Shown one piece after another: positions 18,483 to 28,294 of a stretch of DNA of 64,000 nt (position 1 is its first letter; each line of letters begins with the position of its first letter). Location: NCBI RefSeq assembly GCF_014050525.1, contig NZ_JACGAG010000003.1:62001-126000 (forward strand), given 5' to 3'. The notes below the pieces were generated by a model. That model was not told where the DNA came from. It did no database searches and worked only from the letters and a program-made list of their open reading frames with translations. The position numbers and the translations under genes are program-made. The DNA is from Clostridium sp. cel8. GTDB taxonomy: Bacteria; Bacillota; Clostridia; Clostridiales; Clostridiaceae.

Positions 18483-19193
18483 TTACTTATAAATTTTTTT
18501 ATTAGAACTTATATTTTCAAGTGCCTTATATGCTGCATCCTGTTCCGACTGCTTTTTGCTATATCCTTGTCCTTTTGCCAGCACATTTCTATCAACAGAC
18601 ACCTGTGTGTAAAACTTTCTTCTATGAGGAGGTCCTTCAAATTTTATGAGTTCATACTCTATATCCACTTCTCCATTTTGCTGGACAACTTCCTGGAGTT
18701 TAGTCTTATAATCAAGAACTATTTCATCTTTTACCGCTTTTTCTATGATACCTTTAAAATTATTGATTATAAATTCATCAACTTTTTTATAACCATTATC
18801 TATATAAAAAGCTGCTATTATTGCCTCAACACAATCTGCTAGAATTGAAACCCTTTCTCTTCCACCTGTCATTTCTTCTCCTCTGCTCATCTTTATATAT
18901 TTTCCTATATTCCACATTTTAGCCACTTCATAAAGTGAAGTTTCACAAACTATAATAGATCTTTTCTTTGTCAAAATTCCTTCTGGTTCATCTGGATAAT
19001 TTAAAAATAAATATTCAGATATAGCAAGTTGAAGCACTGCATCTCCTAAAAATTCCAATCTCTCATTAAATTTTATAAATTTCTTTCCATTTGCATAAGA
19101 ACTATGGGTAATTGCAGTTTCTAATATTTTTTTATCTTTAAAATGTATATTCAATTGTTCTTCCAATTCATTAAGATTCGGACTATATTCCAT
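18483..19193 (-). CDS. rnc: Ribonuclease III
   Basis: Cleaves double-stranded RNA in rRNA and mRNA processing. In 236 residues: the RNase III domain with NERLEFLGDAVLQLAISEYL near 42-61 and the second metal site near DCVEAIIAAFYID, then a dsRNA-binding domain (about 155-228) ending in KKQSEQDAAYKALE. ATG at 19193. It follows acpP, its usual neighbour, but a terminator-like hairpin lies between them. Confidence 0.97.
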   Translation of the reverse strand: MEYSPNLNELEEQLNIHFKDKKILETAITHSSYANGKKFIKFNERLEFLGDAVLQLAISEYLFLNYPDEPEGILTKKRSIIVCETSLYEVAKMWNIGKYIKMSRGEEMTGGRERVSILADCVEAIIAAFYIDNGYKKVDEFIINNFKGIIEKAVKDEIVLDYKTKLQEVVQQNGEVDIEYELIKFEGPPHRRKFYTQVSVDRNVLAKGQGYSKKQSEQDAAYKALENISSNKKIYK

Positions 19194-19280
19194 CTTTTTT
19201 CTCCTTCTGAAGTTTATTCCTCAGTCTGTTCTATATTAGGACAAATTCAAGAATAAACTACACTTTAATTTTAAAATTTA

Positions 19281-19308
19281 AGTCCCGTAATTTTGAAAAA
19301 ACGGGACT
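19281..19308 (-). terminator. Terminator-like hairpin after acpP
   Basis: AGTCCCGT (19281-19288) and ACGGGACT (19301-19308) form an 8-bp G+C-containing stem with a 12-base loop, 7 bases past the acpP stop. The following minus-strand bases are TTAAATTTTA, a moderate T-rich tail. Confidence 0.6.
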
Positions 19309-19315
19309 CAATCCT

Positions 19316-19549
19316 TTAATCCTCTGTATGAGCTTTTATGTACTCAACTACATCTTCTACAGTAGATATTTTTTCTGCCTCTTCATCTGGTATTTCCAAA
19401 TCAAATTCTGTTTCTAGGGCCATAATTAACTCAACTATATCAAGTGAATCAGCACCAAGATCGTCAACAAATGATGAGTCCAACTTTATTTCATTTTCAT
19501 CTATTCCCAATTGTTCAGCTATTATTTTTTTTATCTTTTCAAATATCAT
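19316..19549 (-). CDS. acpP: Acyl carrier protein
   Basis: A 77-residue acidic ACP. The phosphopantetheine serine is S35 in [12 protein letters not shown]. The ATG at 19549 is chosen because AGGAGGTGAAATT lies directly upstream; an in-frame ATG nine codons earlier would run through that ribosome-binding site. It has its own promoter at 19582-19609 and follows plsX, which supplies the first acyl-phosphate intermediate of phospholipid synthesis. Confidence 0.97.
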   Translation of the reverse strand: MIFEKIKKIIAEQLGIDENEIKLDSSFVDDLGADSLDIVELIMALETEFDLEIPDEEAEKISTVEDVVEYIKAHTED

Positions 19550-19581
19550 AATTTCACCTCCTAAAAATTTATACATAAATA

Positions 19582-19609
19582 ATATTACACAAATAAACTA
19601 TACCGTCAA
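19582..19609 (-). promoter_or_regulatory. Probable acpP promoter
   Basis: On the minus strand -35 TTGACG (19609-19604), a 16-base spacer, and -10 TAATAT (19587-19582), 33 bases before the acpP ATG. It is a good sigma-A match in the otherwise featureless plsX-acpP gap. Confidence 0.55.
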
Positions 19610-19685
19610 TATAAATTAACATTAAATTTATTATATCAATTTATTTTACATTAATACATTCATATTATAATTTTTTTATATTATT

Positions 19686-20687
19686 CTAAATATTGCTAGA
19701 GATATTTTCTATTTCCAATTTTATTTTTTCTATTACTGAGTTTTCAACGCATTTTTCTGCTTCAAAAATAGCATTTTTAAAAGCTTTATCCTCAGAACTT
19801 CCATGAGCCTTAACACATACTCCTTTTGATCCCAAAAATGCAGAACCTCCATATTCAGAGTAATCAAATTTCTTCTTTAAATTTTTAAAAACATTTTTCA
19901 TAAGAAAAGCCCCTACTTTAGCACTCTGGGATTTCATTATCTCTTCTTTTAACATTTTAAATACATTTAAAGCTGTACCTTCATACATTTTTAGAACTGT
20001 ATTTCCAACAAACCCATCACATACAAGTATATCCACATCTCCGTCAGATACATTACGAGGTTCCACATTTCCAACAAAATTCAAGCTAGAATCTTTTAAA
20101 AGTTTATATACTGTTTTTGTGAGTTCATTTCCCTTTTCCTCTTCTGCTCCAATATTTATAAGCCCTATAGATGGATTCTTAACTTTTAATACATTTTCAA
20201 AATATACTTTTCCCATCATGGCAAATTGCAGAAGATATTTTGGTTTACAATCAACATTTGCACCAGAATCAACAACCATAAACCTACCATTTTTCCCAGG
20301 CATTATAGGTGCAAGTGCTACCCTGTCTACTCCTTTAATTCTTCCAACTACAAGAGAAGCACCAGTCATAAATGCCCCAGTACTTCCAGCAGATACAACA
20401 GCTTCTGCTTCACCATTTTTTACAATATTAAGAGCTTTTACAAGACTTGAATCCTTTTTCCTTCTAACAGCCATAACAGGAGGTTCATTTGTACTTATTA
20501 CTTCCCTTGCATCTACGACTTTTATTCTTTTTTCATCATAGTTATACTTACTAAGTTCACTATATATTTCTTCCTTTTTGCCAGTTATTATAACATCTAT
20601 ATTTTTCTCATTTACAGCTTTAACTGCACCGGATACTGGAGATGCTGGAGCAAAATCTCCTCCCATGCCATCTAAAACAATCTTCAT
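19686..20687 (-). CDS. plsX: Phosphate acyltransferase PlsX
   Basis: Converts acyl-ACP to acyl-phosphate, the donor for PlsY. The 333-residue sequence starts [14 protein letters not shown] and keeps the family blocks [36 protein letters not shown] and [16 protein letters not shown] at 20687. It sits between rpmF and acpP, the common order. The rpmF terminator lies upstream, and an extended -10 (TGG TATAAT, TATAAT at 20734-20729) may start a plsX transcript. Confidence 0.96.
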   Translation of the reverse strand: MKIVLDGMGGDFAPASPVSGAVKAVNEKNIDVIITGKKEEIYSELSKYNYDEKRIKVVDAREVISTNEPPVMAVRRKKDSSLVKALNIVKNGEAEAVVSAGSTGAFMTGASLVVGRIKGVDRVALAPIMPGKNGRFMVVDSGANVDCKPKYLLQFAMMGKVYFENVLKVKNPSIGLINIGAEEEKGNELTKTVYKLLKDSSLNFVGNVEPRNVSDGDVDILVCDGFVGNTVLKMYEGTALNVFKMLKEEIMKSQSAKVGAFLMKNVFKNLKKKFDYSEYGGSAFLGSKGVCVKAHGSSEDKAFKNAIFEAEKCVENSVIEKIKLEIENISSNI

Positions 20688-20728
20688 CTACTCACATCCT
20701 TATTGATTATGCTTCCAAATCAGATTTA

Positions 20729-20737
20729 ATTATACCA
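20729..20737 (-). promoter_or_regulatory. Possible plsX promoter (extended -10)
   Basis: TGGTATAAT on the minus strand (20737-20729) is a perfect extended -10 located 42 bases before the plsX ATG and after the rpmF terminator. No good -35 is present at 17 bases. No FapR-like operator was recognised. Confidence 0.4.
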
Positions 20738-20768
20738 CATCAAAATCCTATAAACGTAACTTAACGTT

Positions 20769-20796
20769 AAAAAAAGAAAGTCTATTGACTTTCTTT
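20769..20796 (-). terminator. Intrinsic terminator after rpmF
   Basis: A 10-bp stem (arms 20773-20782 and 20787-20796) with a 4-base loop, followed on the minus strand by a run of T through about 20769. It begins 3 bases past the rpmF stop. Classic rho-independent form. Confidence 0.8.
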
Positions 20797-20798
20797 AA

Positions 20799-20981
20799 CT
20801 ATTTCGTAACTGAAATAACTTCTTTACCATCATAATAACCACAATTTTTACAAACTCTATGTGCAAGTTTCATTTCGTGGCATTGAGGACACTCTACAAT
20901 TCCTGGTAGGGACACTTTAAAAGTCTGTGCTCTTCTAGCATCTCTTCTCGCTTTTGATGACTTCCTTGCTGGACTCGTCAT
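20799..20981 (-). CDS. rpmF: 50S ribosomal protein L32
   Basis: A 60-residue L32: basic N-terminus with [11 protein letters not shown], then a zinc-type CPQC...CKNC pair (C37, C40, C50, C53). A zinc-containing form, so not the cysteine-less paralogue. ATG behind AGGAGGTG. Linked to the YceD-like gene upstream (14 bases). Confidence 0.97.
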   Translation of the reverse strand: MTSPARKSSKARRDARRAQTFKVSLPGIVECPQCHEMKLAHRVCKNCGYYDGKEVISVTK

Positions 20982-20995
20982 AGTAAAACACCTCC

Positions 20996-21505
20996 TTAAT
21001 CATCAGAAAACATATCTTTTAACTTAGCCCATCTTGGATCAAATTCATCTGTCTTACAATTACAAGTTGATTTATTTAAATTAGTACCACATTTAGGGCA
21101 TAATCCTTTGCAATCCTCTTTACAAAGTCTTTTTATAGGCAAAGCTAATATAATATTGTTTTCTATAACTTCAGTAATATCTATGTAGCCATTTTCAATT
21201 GAGATAATGTCTTCACTATTATCTCCATCAATATTTTTCCTATCTGCAAATTTTTCACTAATCTTTATATTTATAGGATAGGAAAATTTATCTAAGCATC
21301 TTGAACAAGTAAGCTCAAGGACAGTATTAACTACACCATCTAAAATAAATATGTCCTTTATTTTTTTTAAAATTCCAGAAAATTTCATAGAATCTAAAAC
21401 ATTTATATACTCACTGCCATCATAAAAACTCTTTTCATCTAAATTAATATGTAAATTTTTTCTAAAATCATTCTTATTAAGCAGATCAGATATATCCAAC
21501 TTCAT
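20996..21505 (-). CDS. YceD/DUF177-family protein
   Basis: A 169-residue protein of the DUF177 family that precedes rpmF in most bacteria; plant and bacterial members are tied to 23S rRNA accumulation. A CSRC pair in the middle and a C-terminal cluster ([17 protein letters not shown], then CNC) suggest a metal-binding knuckle. The ATG at 21505 is preferred because AGAGGTG lies 6 bases upstream; a GTG three codons earlier overlaps that site. Confidence 0.85.
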   Translation of the reverse strand: MKLDISDLLNKNDFRKNLHINLDEKSFYDGSEYINVLDSMKFSGILKKIKDIFILDGVVNTVLELTCSRCLDKFSYPINIKISEKFADRKNIDGDNSEDIISIENGYIDITEVIENNIILALPIKRLCKEDCKGLCPKCGTNLNKSTCNCKTDEFDPRWAKLKDMFSDD

Positions 21506-21586
21506 AATGCTCACCTCTATACATTAGCCACAATTTATTATATAGAGATGAACATTAAAAGTCAAGATTTATTTTATTAATTAAAA

Positions 21587-22777
21587 TTACTTAATTATTT
21601 CTTGTGTATCTCTTGCTATCATAAGTTCTTCATTTGTTGGGATGCAAAGTACCTTTACTTTTGAATCATCTGCACTAATTTCTGCAGCTTTTCCAGCTAC
21701 ATCATTTTTCTTCTCGTCTAATTTTATTCCTAAATACTCAAGTCCTTTACATATTTCAATTCTATCTGTAGCTGAGTTTTCTCCAAGTCCTGCTGTAAAC
21801 ACTATGCAATCAACTCCACCAAGAACAGCTGCATAGGATCCTATAACAGTTCTTACTCTATAATGGAATATATTAAGAGCTAGCTGTGCTCTCTTATTTC
21901 CATTTTTAGCCTCTTTTGCTACATCTCTAAAGTCGCTACTTACTCCTGATATTCCAAGTATTCCAGATTTTTTATTCATTAAGTTATCTACTTCATCAAC
22001 AGACATATCTACTGATTTTTGGAGAAATGGAACTATAGCTGGATCTATATCTCCACATCTTGTACCCATGCATATACCTGCAAGTGGTGTAAATCCCATA
22101 GTTGTATCAACAGATTTTCCACCATCTATAGCACAGATACTTCCACCATTACCTAAATGACATGTAATAATTTTAAGAGATTTTATATCTTTATTTAACA
22201 TTTTAGCTGCTTCTCTTGAAACAAATCTGTGTGATGTTCCATGGAATCCATATTTCCTAATTCCGTACTTCTCATACAATTCATATGGTAAAGCATAAGT
22301 ATAAGCATAATCTGGAAGAGTCTGATGAAATGCAGTATCAAATACAGCTACCATTGGAGTATTTGGCATTAACTCTCTACATGCATTTATTCCTATTAGA
22401 TTTGGTCCATTATGAAGTGGTGCAAGTTTAATACAATCCTTTATAGCATTTATAACTTCATCATCTATAAGTACAGATTCTGCATACTTTTCTCCGCCAT
22501 GTACAACTCTATGTCCTACAGCAGAAATTTCAGACATATCTTTAATTACACCATGATCTTTGTCTATCAATGCATCTAACACAAGTTTTATAGCTACTTT
22601 ATGATCTTCCATAGGTTGTTTTATAACATGTTTTTCTCCATTTACCTTATGTGTTAAAACAGAACCCTCAATTCCAATTCTCTCTACAAGTCCTTTTGCA
22701 AGTACACTTTCATCATCCATATTTATAAGCTGATATTTTAATGATGAACTTCCACAATTTATTACTAAAATTTTCAT
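21587..22777 (-). CDS. ackA: Acetate kinase
   Basis: Acetyl-phosphate + ADP to acetate + ATP, the ATP-yielding step of acidogenesis. The 396-residue protein has the ASKHA-fold motifs: [13 protein letters not shown] at the start, [12 protein letters not shown] near 86, [11 protein letters not shown] near 145, [11 protein letters not shown] near 175, GNGGSICAI near 208 and FTAGLGENS near 325. ATG behind GGAGGTTTAACAT. It follows pta by 40 bases. Confidence 0.98.
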   Translation of the reverse strand: MKILVINCGSSSLKYQLINMDDESVLAKGLVERIGIEGSVLTHKVNGEKHVIKQPMEDHKVAIKLVLDALIDKDHGVIKDMSEISAVGHRVVHGGEKYAESVLIDDEVINAIKDCIKLAPLHNGPNLIGINACRELMPNTPMVAVFDTAFHQTLPDYAYTYALPYELYEKYGIRKYGFHGTSHRFVSREAAKMLNKDIKSLKIITCHLGNGGSICAIDGGKSVDTTMGFTPLAGICMGTRCGDIDPAIVPFLQKSVDMSVDEVDNLMNKKSGILGISGVSSDFRDVAKEAKNGNKRAQLALNIFHYRVRTVIGSYAAVLGGVDCIVFTAGLGENSATDRIEICKGLEYLGIKLDEKKNDVAGKAAEISADDSKVKVLCIPTNEELMIARDTQEIIK

Positions 22778-22817
22778 ATGTTAAACCTCCCTATTCTTCT
22801 TAAATAAATAGTCCAAA

Positions 22818-23822
22818 TTATTTATCTATTGCTTGTGCTTGTACAGCAGTTACTGCTACAACATTTACAATATCATCTGAACTACATCCTCTTGAAAGGT
22901 CATTTATAGGTTTTGCAAATCCTTGACATATAGGTCCTATTGCCTCTGCCTTTGCAAATCTCTGAACTAATTTATATCCTATATTTCCTGACTGAAGTTC
23001 TGGGAATACAAGTACGTTAGCTTTTCCAGCAACTTCACTTCCTGGTGCTTTTAAATTTGCTACTTCTTCTACAAGAGATGCATCAAGTTGAAGTTCTCCA
23101 TCTATTTTAAGATCAGGATCCATTTCTTTTGCAAGTTTTGTTGCATTTCTTACTTTATCAACAACTTCATGTTCTGCACTTCCCTTACTTGAAAAAGAAA
23201 GCATTGCAATTTTTGGATCCATTCCGCACAATTCTTTGGCAGTTTTTGCTGTAGTTACAGCTATAGCTGCTAATTGCTCAGTATTAGGATTAGGATTTAC
23301 AGCACAATCGGCAAACAATAACATTCCATCATCACCATAGCTACAATTTGGTACATCCATCATGAATATACTTGAAACCACAGAAATTCCTGGAGCAGTT
23401 TTTATGATTTGAAGTCCTGGTCTTAAAAGATCACCTGTAGTATGTATTGAACCTGAAACTAGTCCATCTGCATCCCCCATTTTAACCATCATTGTTGCAA
23501 AATACAATGGATCTCTTACTATTTTATCTGCTTTTTCAGGTGTCATTCCTTTTTTCTTTCTAAGTTCATAGAATTTATCTGCATATTCTTTAAGTTTTGT
23601 TGAATTTTCAGGATCTTCTAACTCAACACCTGTTAAATCCACACCTAATTCTCCAGCTTTTTCTTTTATTCTATCAACATTTCCAATCATTATTACGTCA
23701 GCTATACCATTTTTAATTATTTTTTCACTAGCCTTAATATTCCTTTCTTCTTCTCCTTCTGCTAAAACAATTTTCTTTTTATCTGTTTTTGCTTTAGCCC
23801 ATATTTGCTTCATTAATCTCAT
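22818..23822 (-). CDS. pta: Phosphate acetyltransferase
   Basis: Acetyl-CoA + phosphate to acetyl-phosphate. A 334-residue short-form Pta lacking the long N-terminal domain of enteric enzymes. Blocks seen: KKIVLAEGEEERN, MVKMGDADGLVSGSIHTT, LLFADCAVNPNP, ANVLVFPELQSGNIGYKL and CQGFAKPINDLSRGC. I start it at ATG 23822 because AAGGGAGAAACGAAA precedes that codon; the ATG six codons upstream would absorb the ribosome-binding site. First gene of pta-ackA, divergent from tmcAL. Confidence 0.96.
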   Translation of the reverse strand: MRLMKQIWAKAKTDKKKIVLAEGEEERNIKASEKIIKNGIADVIMIGNVDRIKEKAGELGVDLTGVELEDPENSTKLKEYADKFYELRKKKGMTPEKADKIVRDPLYFATMMVKMGDADGLVSGSIHTTGDLLRPGLQIIKTAPGISVVSSIFMMDVPNCSYGDDGMLLFADCAVNPNPNTEQLAAIAVTTAKTAKELCGMDPKIAMLSFSSKGSAEHEVVDKVRNATKLAKEMDPDLKIDGELQLDASLVEEVANLKAPGSEVAGKANVLVFPELQSGNIGYKLVQRFAKAEAIGPICQGFAKPINDLSRGCSSDDIVNVVAVTAVQAQAIDK

Positions 23823-23879
23823 TTTCGTTTCTCCCTTCAAATATTAAAATATTATTAATAAAAATACAGCACAATTATA

Positions 23880-23908
23880 ATATAATACTTTTTGGATATA
23901 CATTTCAA
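23880..23908 (-). promoter_or_regulatory. Possible pta-ackA promoter
   Basis: Minus strand TTGAAA (23908-23903), 17 bases, then TTATAT (23885-23880). It lies about 58 bases before the pta ATG. The surrounding DNA is very A/T-rich, so alternatives are possible. Confidence 0.4.
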
Positions 23909-24000
23909 TAACTAATAGTTAAAAAATTAGATGATTTATTTAATTTTTTTAACTGTTATAGTATTGTTAAAGTATTAACATGCTATTAAATTTAAGTATG

Positions 24001-24029
24001 TTACAATAATAAATTTAATCTGTTATAAT
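24001..24029 (+). promoter_or_regulatory. Probable tmcAL promoter
   Basis: TTACAA (24001-24006), a 17-base spacer, and a perfect TATAAT (24024-24029) with TGT before it (extended -10). It is 59 bases upstream of the tmcAL ATG. Confidence 0.5.
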
Positions 24030-24087
24030 AATTATACATTAAAGATTAAATTAACACAAAAAAAAATCGGAGGAAAAATATATAAAC

Positions 24088-25320
24088 ATGAATATAATTG
24101 GAATCGTAGCCGAATACAACCCATTTCACAACGGACATCTATATCACATTCAAAATACAAAAAAGCTTACAAATTGTGATGGAATTATAGCTGTTATGAG
24201 TGGAAACTTTGTTCAAAGAGGCCTACCTTCTATAATAGATAAATGGAATAGAACTAAAATATGTCTTTTAAATGGAATTGATCTTGTAATAGAGCTTCCC
24301 GTACTATACAGTGTATCTTCTGCTGAATTTTTTTCTTATGGTGCTGTAAGCCTACTCAATTCTCTTGGTGTCGTAAATGGGATTTGTTTTGGAAATGAAT
24401 CTACTGATATAAAACTTCTAGAATTGATATCAAACATACTTTTATACGAACCAGCTGAATTTAAGAATCAGCTTAAATGTGAAATTAACTCTGGAACAGC
24501 ATATGCAAAAGCAAGGAACATCTCCTTAATTAAATTCTTATCTGAAAATTATAATATTAATCAAAAGGATAAATTAGAATATGTAATATCATCTTCAAAT
24601 AATATTTTGGCAATTGAATACATAAAAAGCTTAAAAAAATTGAAAAGCAACATAAATATATTTTCTATTAAAAGACAAGGTGAAAATTATAATAGTCTTT
24701 CTATTAAAAGTAAATTTTCAAGTGCATCTGCCATAAGAAATTTTTTAAAAACAGGAGATTCTATATACAAGATTAAAACTACTATGCCTAAAAATACATA
24801 TAATCTCTTAAAAAAACTATATGAATCCAATTACAATTTTTCTCTAGAGAATTTAATGGTACCTTACCTGAAATACAAATACATCTCTAATAAAAATTCC
24901 ATATTAAACTTACCAGATGTATCTGAAGGCATAGAAAATAGGATCTTTAAATCTATAGAAAATAATGATTCCTATGATGGAATAATAAAATCTTCTAAGA
25001 CAAAGAGATATGCATATAGTAGAATAAGCAGAATACTATGTCAATTTTTTCTTGGATTTGAAAACTTCAATACCGAAAAACTTAGAAAAAATCCTTGCCC
25101 CTATGCAAGAGTTTTAGGATTTAATAGTACAGGTAGAAAAATACTAAAAGAAATAGCTAAAAAGTCTTCTATACCTGTATACACAAGATTTCCCAAAAAT
25201 GTACCCTCAGAAGATACTTTTGCTTTAGATATTCTATCAACTAGAGCTTATAGCCTATTAAACAATTTTACTGATTTCAATTTAGACTATAAGCGAAGTC
25301 CAATTGTACTGAAAAATTAA
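24088..25320 (+). CDS. tmcAL: tRNA(Met) cytidine acetate ligase TmcAL (YlbM)
   Basis: Makes N4-acetylcytidine at the wobble base of elongator tRNA(Met) from acetate and ATP. The 410-residue sequence has the nucleotidyltransferase start GIVAEYNPFHNGHLYHI with the HNGH motif, then MSGNFVQRGLPSI and DLVIELPVLYSVSSAEFF. It uses free acetate, so its position next to pta-ackA is suggestive though possibly accidental. ATG follows GGAGGAAAAATATAAAC. Confidence 0.93.
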   Translation: MNIIGIVAEYNPFHNGHLYHIQNTKKLTNCDGIIAVMSGNFVQRGLPSIIDKWNRTKICLLNGIDLVIELPVLYSVSSAEFFSYGAVSLLNSLGVVNGICFGNESTDIKLLELISNILLYEPAEFKNQLKCEINSGTAYAKARNISLIKFLSENYNINQKDKLEYVISSSNNILAIEYIKSLKKLKSNINIFSIKRQGENYNSLSIKSKFSSASAIRNFLKTGDSIYKIKTTMPKNTYNLLKKLYESNYNFSLENLMVPYLKYKYISNKNSILNLPDVSEGIENRIFKSIENNDSYDGIIKSSKTKRYAYSRISRILCQFFLGFENFNTEKLRKNPCPYARVLGFNSTGRKILKEIAKKSSIPVYTRFPKNVPSEDTFALDILSTRAYSLLNNFTDFNLDYKRSPIVLKN

Positions 25321-25424
25321 ATAAAAACTAAATAACCTTTAAAGGAATAAGTGCCAATGCCTGCTAATATAATCTAATATATTCAAATATTAATTTCAAT
25401 TTATAAAAAGCAGGTGATTTATTC

Positions 25425-26591
25425 TTGAATATATTATTTTACACATTTTTATTAGCATTAATATTTATACTAGCTTTTGTTTTAAAAGATAGAAATACTT
25501 TTGTGACTATAGTATGTTCTATTTTAATAATACAAATAATACTCTCTCCAAAAGTATGTATGGATGGAGCAATAAGTGGTGCTATACTATTTTTTTACAA
25601 AGTATTTCCCTCACTATTTTCATTTTTAATAGTTTCAAATGTAATAATAAGATGTAATGGAATATCAATATACTCTAAATTATTTGGAAACATATTGTGC
25701 TTTCCTTTAAGACTTCCTAAAAGCTGTAGCTTTGCAATTGTTATAAGTATATTGTGTGGCTACCCACTAGGTGCAAAATATGCCTGTGACTTATATGAAA
25801 ATGGATCAATAAGCATTGATGAACTTCAAAGATTATTGAATATAGCTTCAAACTCAAGTCCTCTTTTTATTCTTGGTTCTGTAGGAATCTCTATGTTTAA
25901 AAGTTCACAAATAGGATACTTACTTTTGCTTTCAAATTTAATATCTTGTATGATTATGGGATTCATTCTCCCTGCAAAACAAAATTATAAACATAGTAGT
26001 AAAATGGTAATGGAAACAAAGTCCAGTGACAACATAGGAAGTATATTTAAAAACAGTATTGAAAGTTCAATTAAAACCTGCCTTTCAATAGGAGGATTTG
26101 TAACTGTATTTTCTGTTGTCAATAATATATTTGAAAATAACTTGATATTTAATTTAATAACTAAAAAACTTTCCAGTATATTAGGTCTTTCAAATGATAT
26201 TATAACAGGAACCATACTAGGGATTATAGAAATGACAAATGGTTGTAATTTAATATCTAATTCCCAAGCTGATATATATATGAAAATAATATTAGTTAGC
26301 TTTCTTTTTACATTCAGTGGATTTTCAATTATATCTCAAGTATATTCTTTTACATATAAATTTAAAGTTTCCATGAAAAAATACATTTTTAGAAAAGCAA
26401 TTCATGGGATAATATGCTCCCTTATAAGTATAGTCCTATTTAAAATATATGAAAGATACACATCAATGGAGATGTTTTCATACAATTTAAATCCTAGTAC
26501 ATATAAAGGCAGCTTTTTTATATCCATAATATTATTTTTGATACTTCCTATTATACTATTTAAATTTAAAAGATCATTTCATATTTCTTAA
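25425..26591 (+). CDS. ylbJ: Sporulation integral membrane protein YlbJ
   Basis: A 388-residue polytopic membrane protein with about eight to ten hydrophobic segments and the nucleoside-recognition/Gate-type motif PSLFSFLIVSNV and CGYPLGAKYA. In Bacillus YlbJ is made under sigma-E and is needed for heat-resistant spores. The start is TTG (25425) with AGGTGA 7 bases upstream. It follows tmcAL on the same strand. Its last 18 bases overlap the 3' end of the convergent coiled-coil gene. Confidence 0.88.
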   Translation: MNILFYTFLLALIFILAFVLKDRNTFVTIVCSILIIQIILSPKVCMDGAISGAILFFYKVFPSLFSFLIVSNVIIRCNGISIYSKLFGNILCFPLRLPKSCSFAIVISILCGYPLGAKYACDLYENGSISIDELQRLLNIASNSSPLFILGSVGISMFKSSQIGYLLLLSNLISCMIMGFILPAKQNYKHSSKMVMETKSSDNIGSIFKNSIESSIKTCLSIGGFVTVFSVVNNIFENNLIFNLITKKLSSILGLSNDIITGTILGIIEMTNGCNLISNSQADIYMKIILVSFLFTFSGFSIISQVYSFTYKFKVSMKKYIFRKAIHGIICSLISIVLFKIYERYTSMEMFSYNLNPSTYKGSFFISIILFLILPIILFKFKRSFHIS

Positions 26592-27098
26592 TTCTTCTAT
26601 GTTTTCTCTTATAGAATCAATATTTAGCTGCACACTACCATCAAGGTTGTCTAGAAACTGTTGCAGCTGAATTTTTAGATTTGAAATCATTTCCTTACTT
26701 TTCATATCTATTTCTGCATCAAGCTGATTTAATACATCATTTGCATAATCTATAGAACCATTGCGTATTGCCTTTGCATTTTTTTTAGCAGACGATATTA
26801 TCTCTGCAGCTTTTTTATTAGCCTCTCGGGTTATATCATGATTCTCTATCTGACGTCTTAGTATAGCTAAATTTTGTTTTTTCATATTGTCCGCTTCTTT
26901 TACAGCATCACTCAATATTCTTTCTTTTTCTTCTACTATCCATTGAGCCTTCTTTAATTCACTTGGAAGACAATTAACTATTTTATTAATAACATCTAAT
27001 ATTTCTTTTTTACTTACCATTACTTTTCCAGTCATAGGTACTTTAGCAGATGTTTCTATAATTTCTTCAAGGTATTCTAACAAACTGATAGTATCCAT
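26574..27098 (-). CDS. Coiled-coil protein of unknown function, H-subunit/DivIVA-like
   Basis: A 174-residue, highly charged and almost entirely helical protein. Long stretches rich in E, K and A (about 45-165) suggest an extended coiled coil like ATP synthase/V-ATPase stalk or DivIVA-type proteins. Clostridial homologues are often called 'ATPase', but I see no Walker motif. ATG 27098 is chosen because GGAGGGG lies 5 to 6 bases upstream; an in-frame ATG seven codons earlier includes that site. Downstream of coaD, 21 bases apart. Function not known. Confidence 0.75.
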   Translation of the reverse strand: MDTISLLEYLEEIIETSAKVPMTGKVMVSKKEILDVINKIVNCLPSELKKAQWIVEEKERILSDAVKEADNMKKQNLAILRRQIENHDITREANKKAAEIISSAKKNAKAIRNGSIDYANDVLNQLDAEIDMKSKEMISNLKIQLQQFLDNLDGSVQLNIDSIRENIEELRNMK

Positions 27099-27119
27099 AA
27101 TCTTCCCCTCCAAGGACAA

Positions 27120-27614
27120 TTAACTTTTTCTACAATACTTATTAATTTTCTCTAGCACATAAGATGCAATTTCATCTGGCACAAGCCCTTCAATAGATCC
27201 TCCAAATAACGCAACCTGTTTTACAGATGATGAACTTATATATAAATTTTCACTACTTGCCATCATAAATAGTGTTTCCATATCAGGAAACAGTTTCTTA
27301 TTTATGAGTGACATTTGAAATTCATATTCAAAATCAGATACCGCTCTCAATCCCTTTACTATTACCTTGCAGTTTTTATCTTTCATATAATCTGTCAAAA
27401 GTCCATTAAAAGTGTCTACTTTCACATTTTTTATGTCTTTAATTACCTTTTCTATCATACAAACTCTTTCATTATAGTTAAATAATCCTTTTTTATTAGG
27501 GTTAACTGAAACTACAACTGTTAATTCATCAAATATTTTAGCAGATCTTTTTATTATGTCTAGATGTCCATTTGTAATTGGATCAAAACTTCCAGGATAT
27601 ATCGCTTTATTCAT
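27120..27614 (-). CDS. coaD: Phosphopantetheine adenylyltransferase
   Basis: Fourth step of coenzyme A synthesis. Begins [20 protein letters not shown] with the T/HxGH nucleotidyltransferase site; [25 protein letters not shown] and [15 protein letters not shown] are all family blocks. 164 residues from ATG 27614; an ATG four codons upstream is in frame, but the GGGG-containing site is better spaced for the one chosen. The start lies within the last bases of rsmD, implying translational coupling. Confidence 0.96.
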   Translation of the reverse strand: MNKAIYPGSFDPITNGHLDIIKRSAKIFDELTVVVSVNPNKKGLFNYNERVCMIEKVIKDIKNVKVDTFNGLLTDYMKDKNCKVIVKGLRAVSDFEYEFQMSLINKKLFPDMETLFMMASSENLYISSSSVKQVALFGGSIEGLVPDEIASYVLEKINKYCRKS

Positions 27615-28182
27615 TTTTAAAGTCATCCCCTATTCTTTCATAAATACATACAGTTGTCTTACCATATTTTCTATGATCACTTAAGGAAATTAACTTTGTT
27701 CCTTGATATATATCTTCACTTGTATCAATTTTAGTCATTATTATTCCTTCATCATTTAATAAATTACCGCTTTCAATTATCTGAACAGCTTTTGGAATCA
27801 TATTTTTCCTATAGGGAGGATCTATAAATATTATATCAAATTTCATACTATCTTTTGAAAATTCATAGAGAGCTTTATATGAATCCATATTTAAACAGGT
27901 GCACTTATCCTCAAATCTTAAATTCTTAACATTTTCTTTTAAAATAGAAAATGTTTCTTTACTTCCATCTACTAAATAACAGTGCTTTGATCCTCTGCTT
28001 ACAGCCTCTAGTCCAAGACTCCCTGTTCCTGAAAATACATCTAAAACTATGGAATCTTGTATTTTAGTCTGAATTATATTAAACATTGCTTCTTTTACTC
28101 TATCTAAGGTTGGTCTTGTTGTACTATATCCATTTGGTGGCAATAATTTTCTTCCTTTCGCAAGTCCTGCAATTATTCTCAT
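27607..28182 (-). CDS. rsmD: 16S rRNA (guanine966-N2)-methyltransferase RsmD
   Basis: A 191-residue Rossmann methyltransferase. [19 protein letters not shown] is the SAM-binding motif I and FIDPPYRK the N-methylation motif IV. Starts [13 protein letters not shown], typical. ATG behind GGAGGAATTACTT. Between recG and coaD, the conserved place. Confidence 0.96.
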   Translation of the reverse strand: MRIIAGLAKGRKLLPPNGYSTTRPTLDRVKEAMFNIIQTKIQDSIVLDVFSGTGSLGLEAVSRGSKHCYLVDGSKETFSILKENVKNLRFEDKCTCLNMDSYKALYEFSKDSMKFDIIFIDPPYRKNMIPKAVQIIESGNLLNDEGIIMTKIDTSEDIYQGTKLISLSDHRKYGKTTVCIYERIGDDFKNE

Positions 28183-28294
28183 AAGTAATTCCTCCCTATA
28201 GTAAAAACGTAATATCTATATTATCGATAACATTTTATCACAAGTTTAGCCTATTCACAAAGTCTTATACATAAAAACTCAACTATATGTAAAA

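Noticed and set aside
20755-20770. FapR-type operator near plsX
   Set aside because: The TTAACGTTAA palindrome does not match the known FapR operator and lies at the rpmF terminator, so it is not called.
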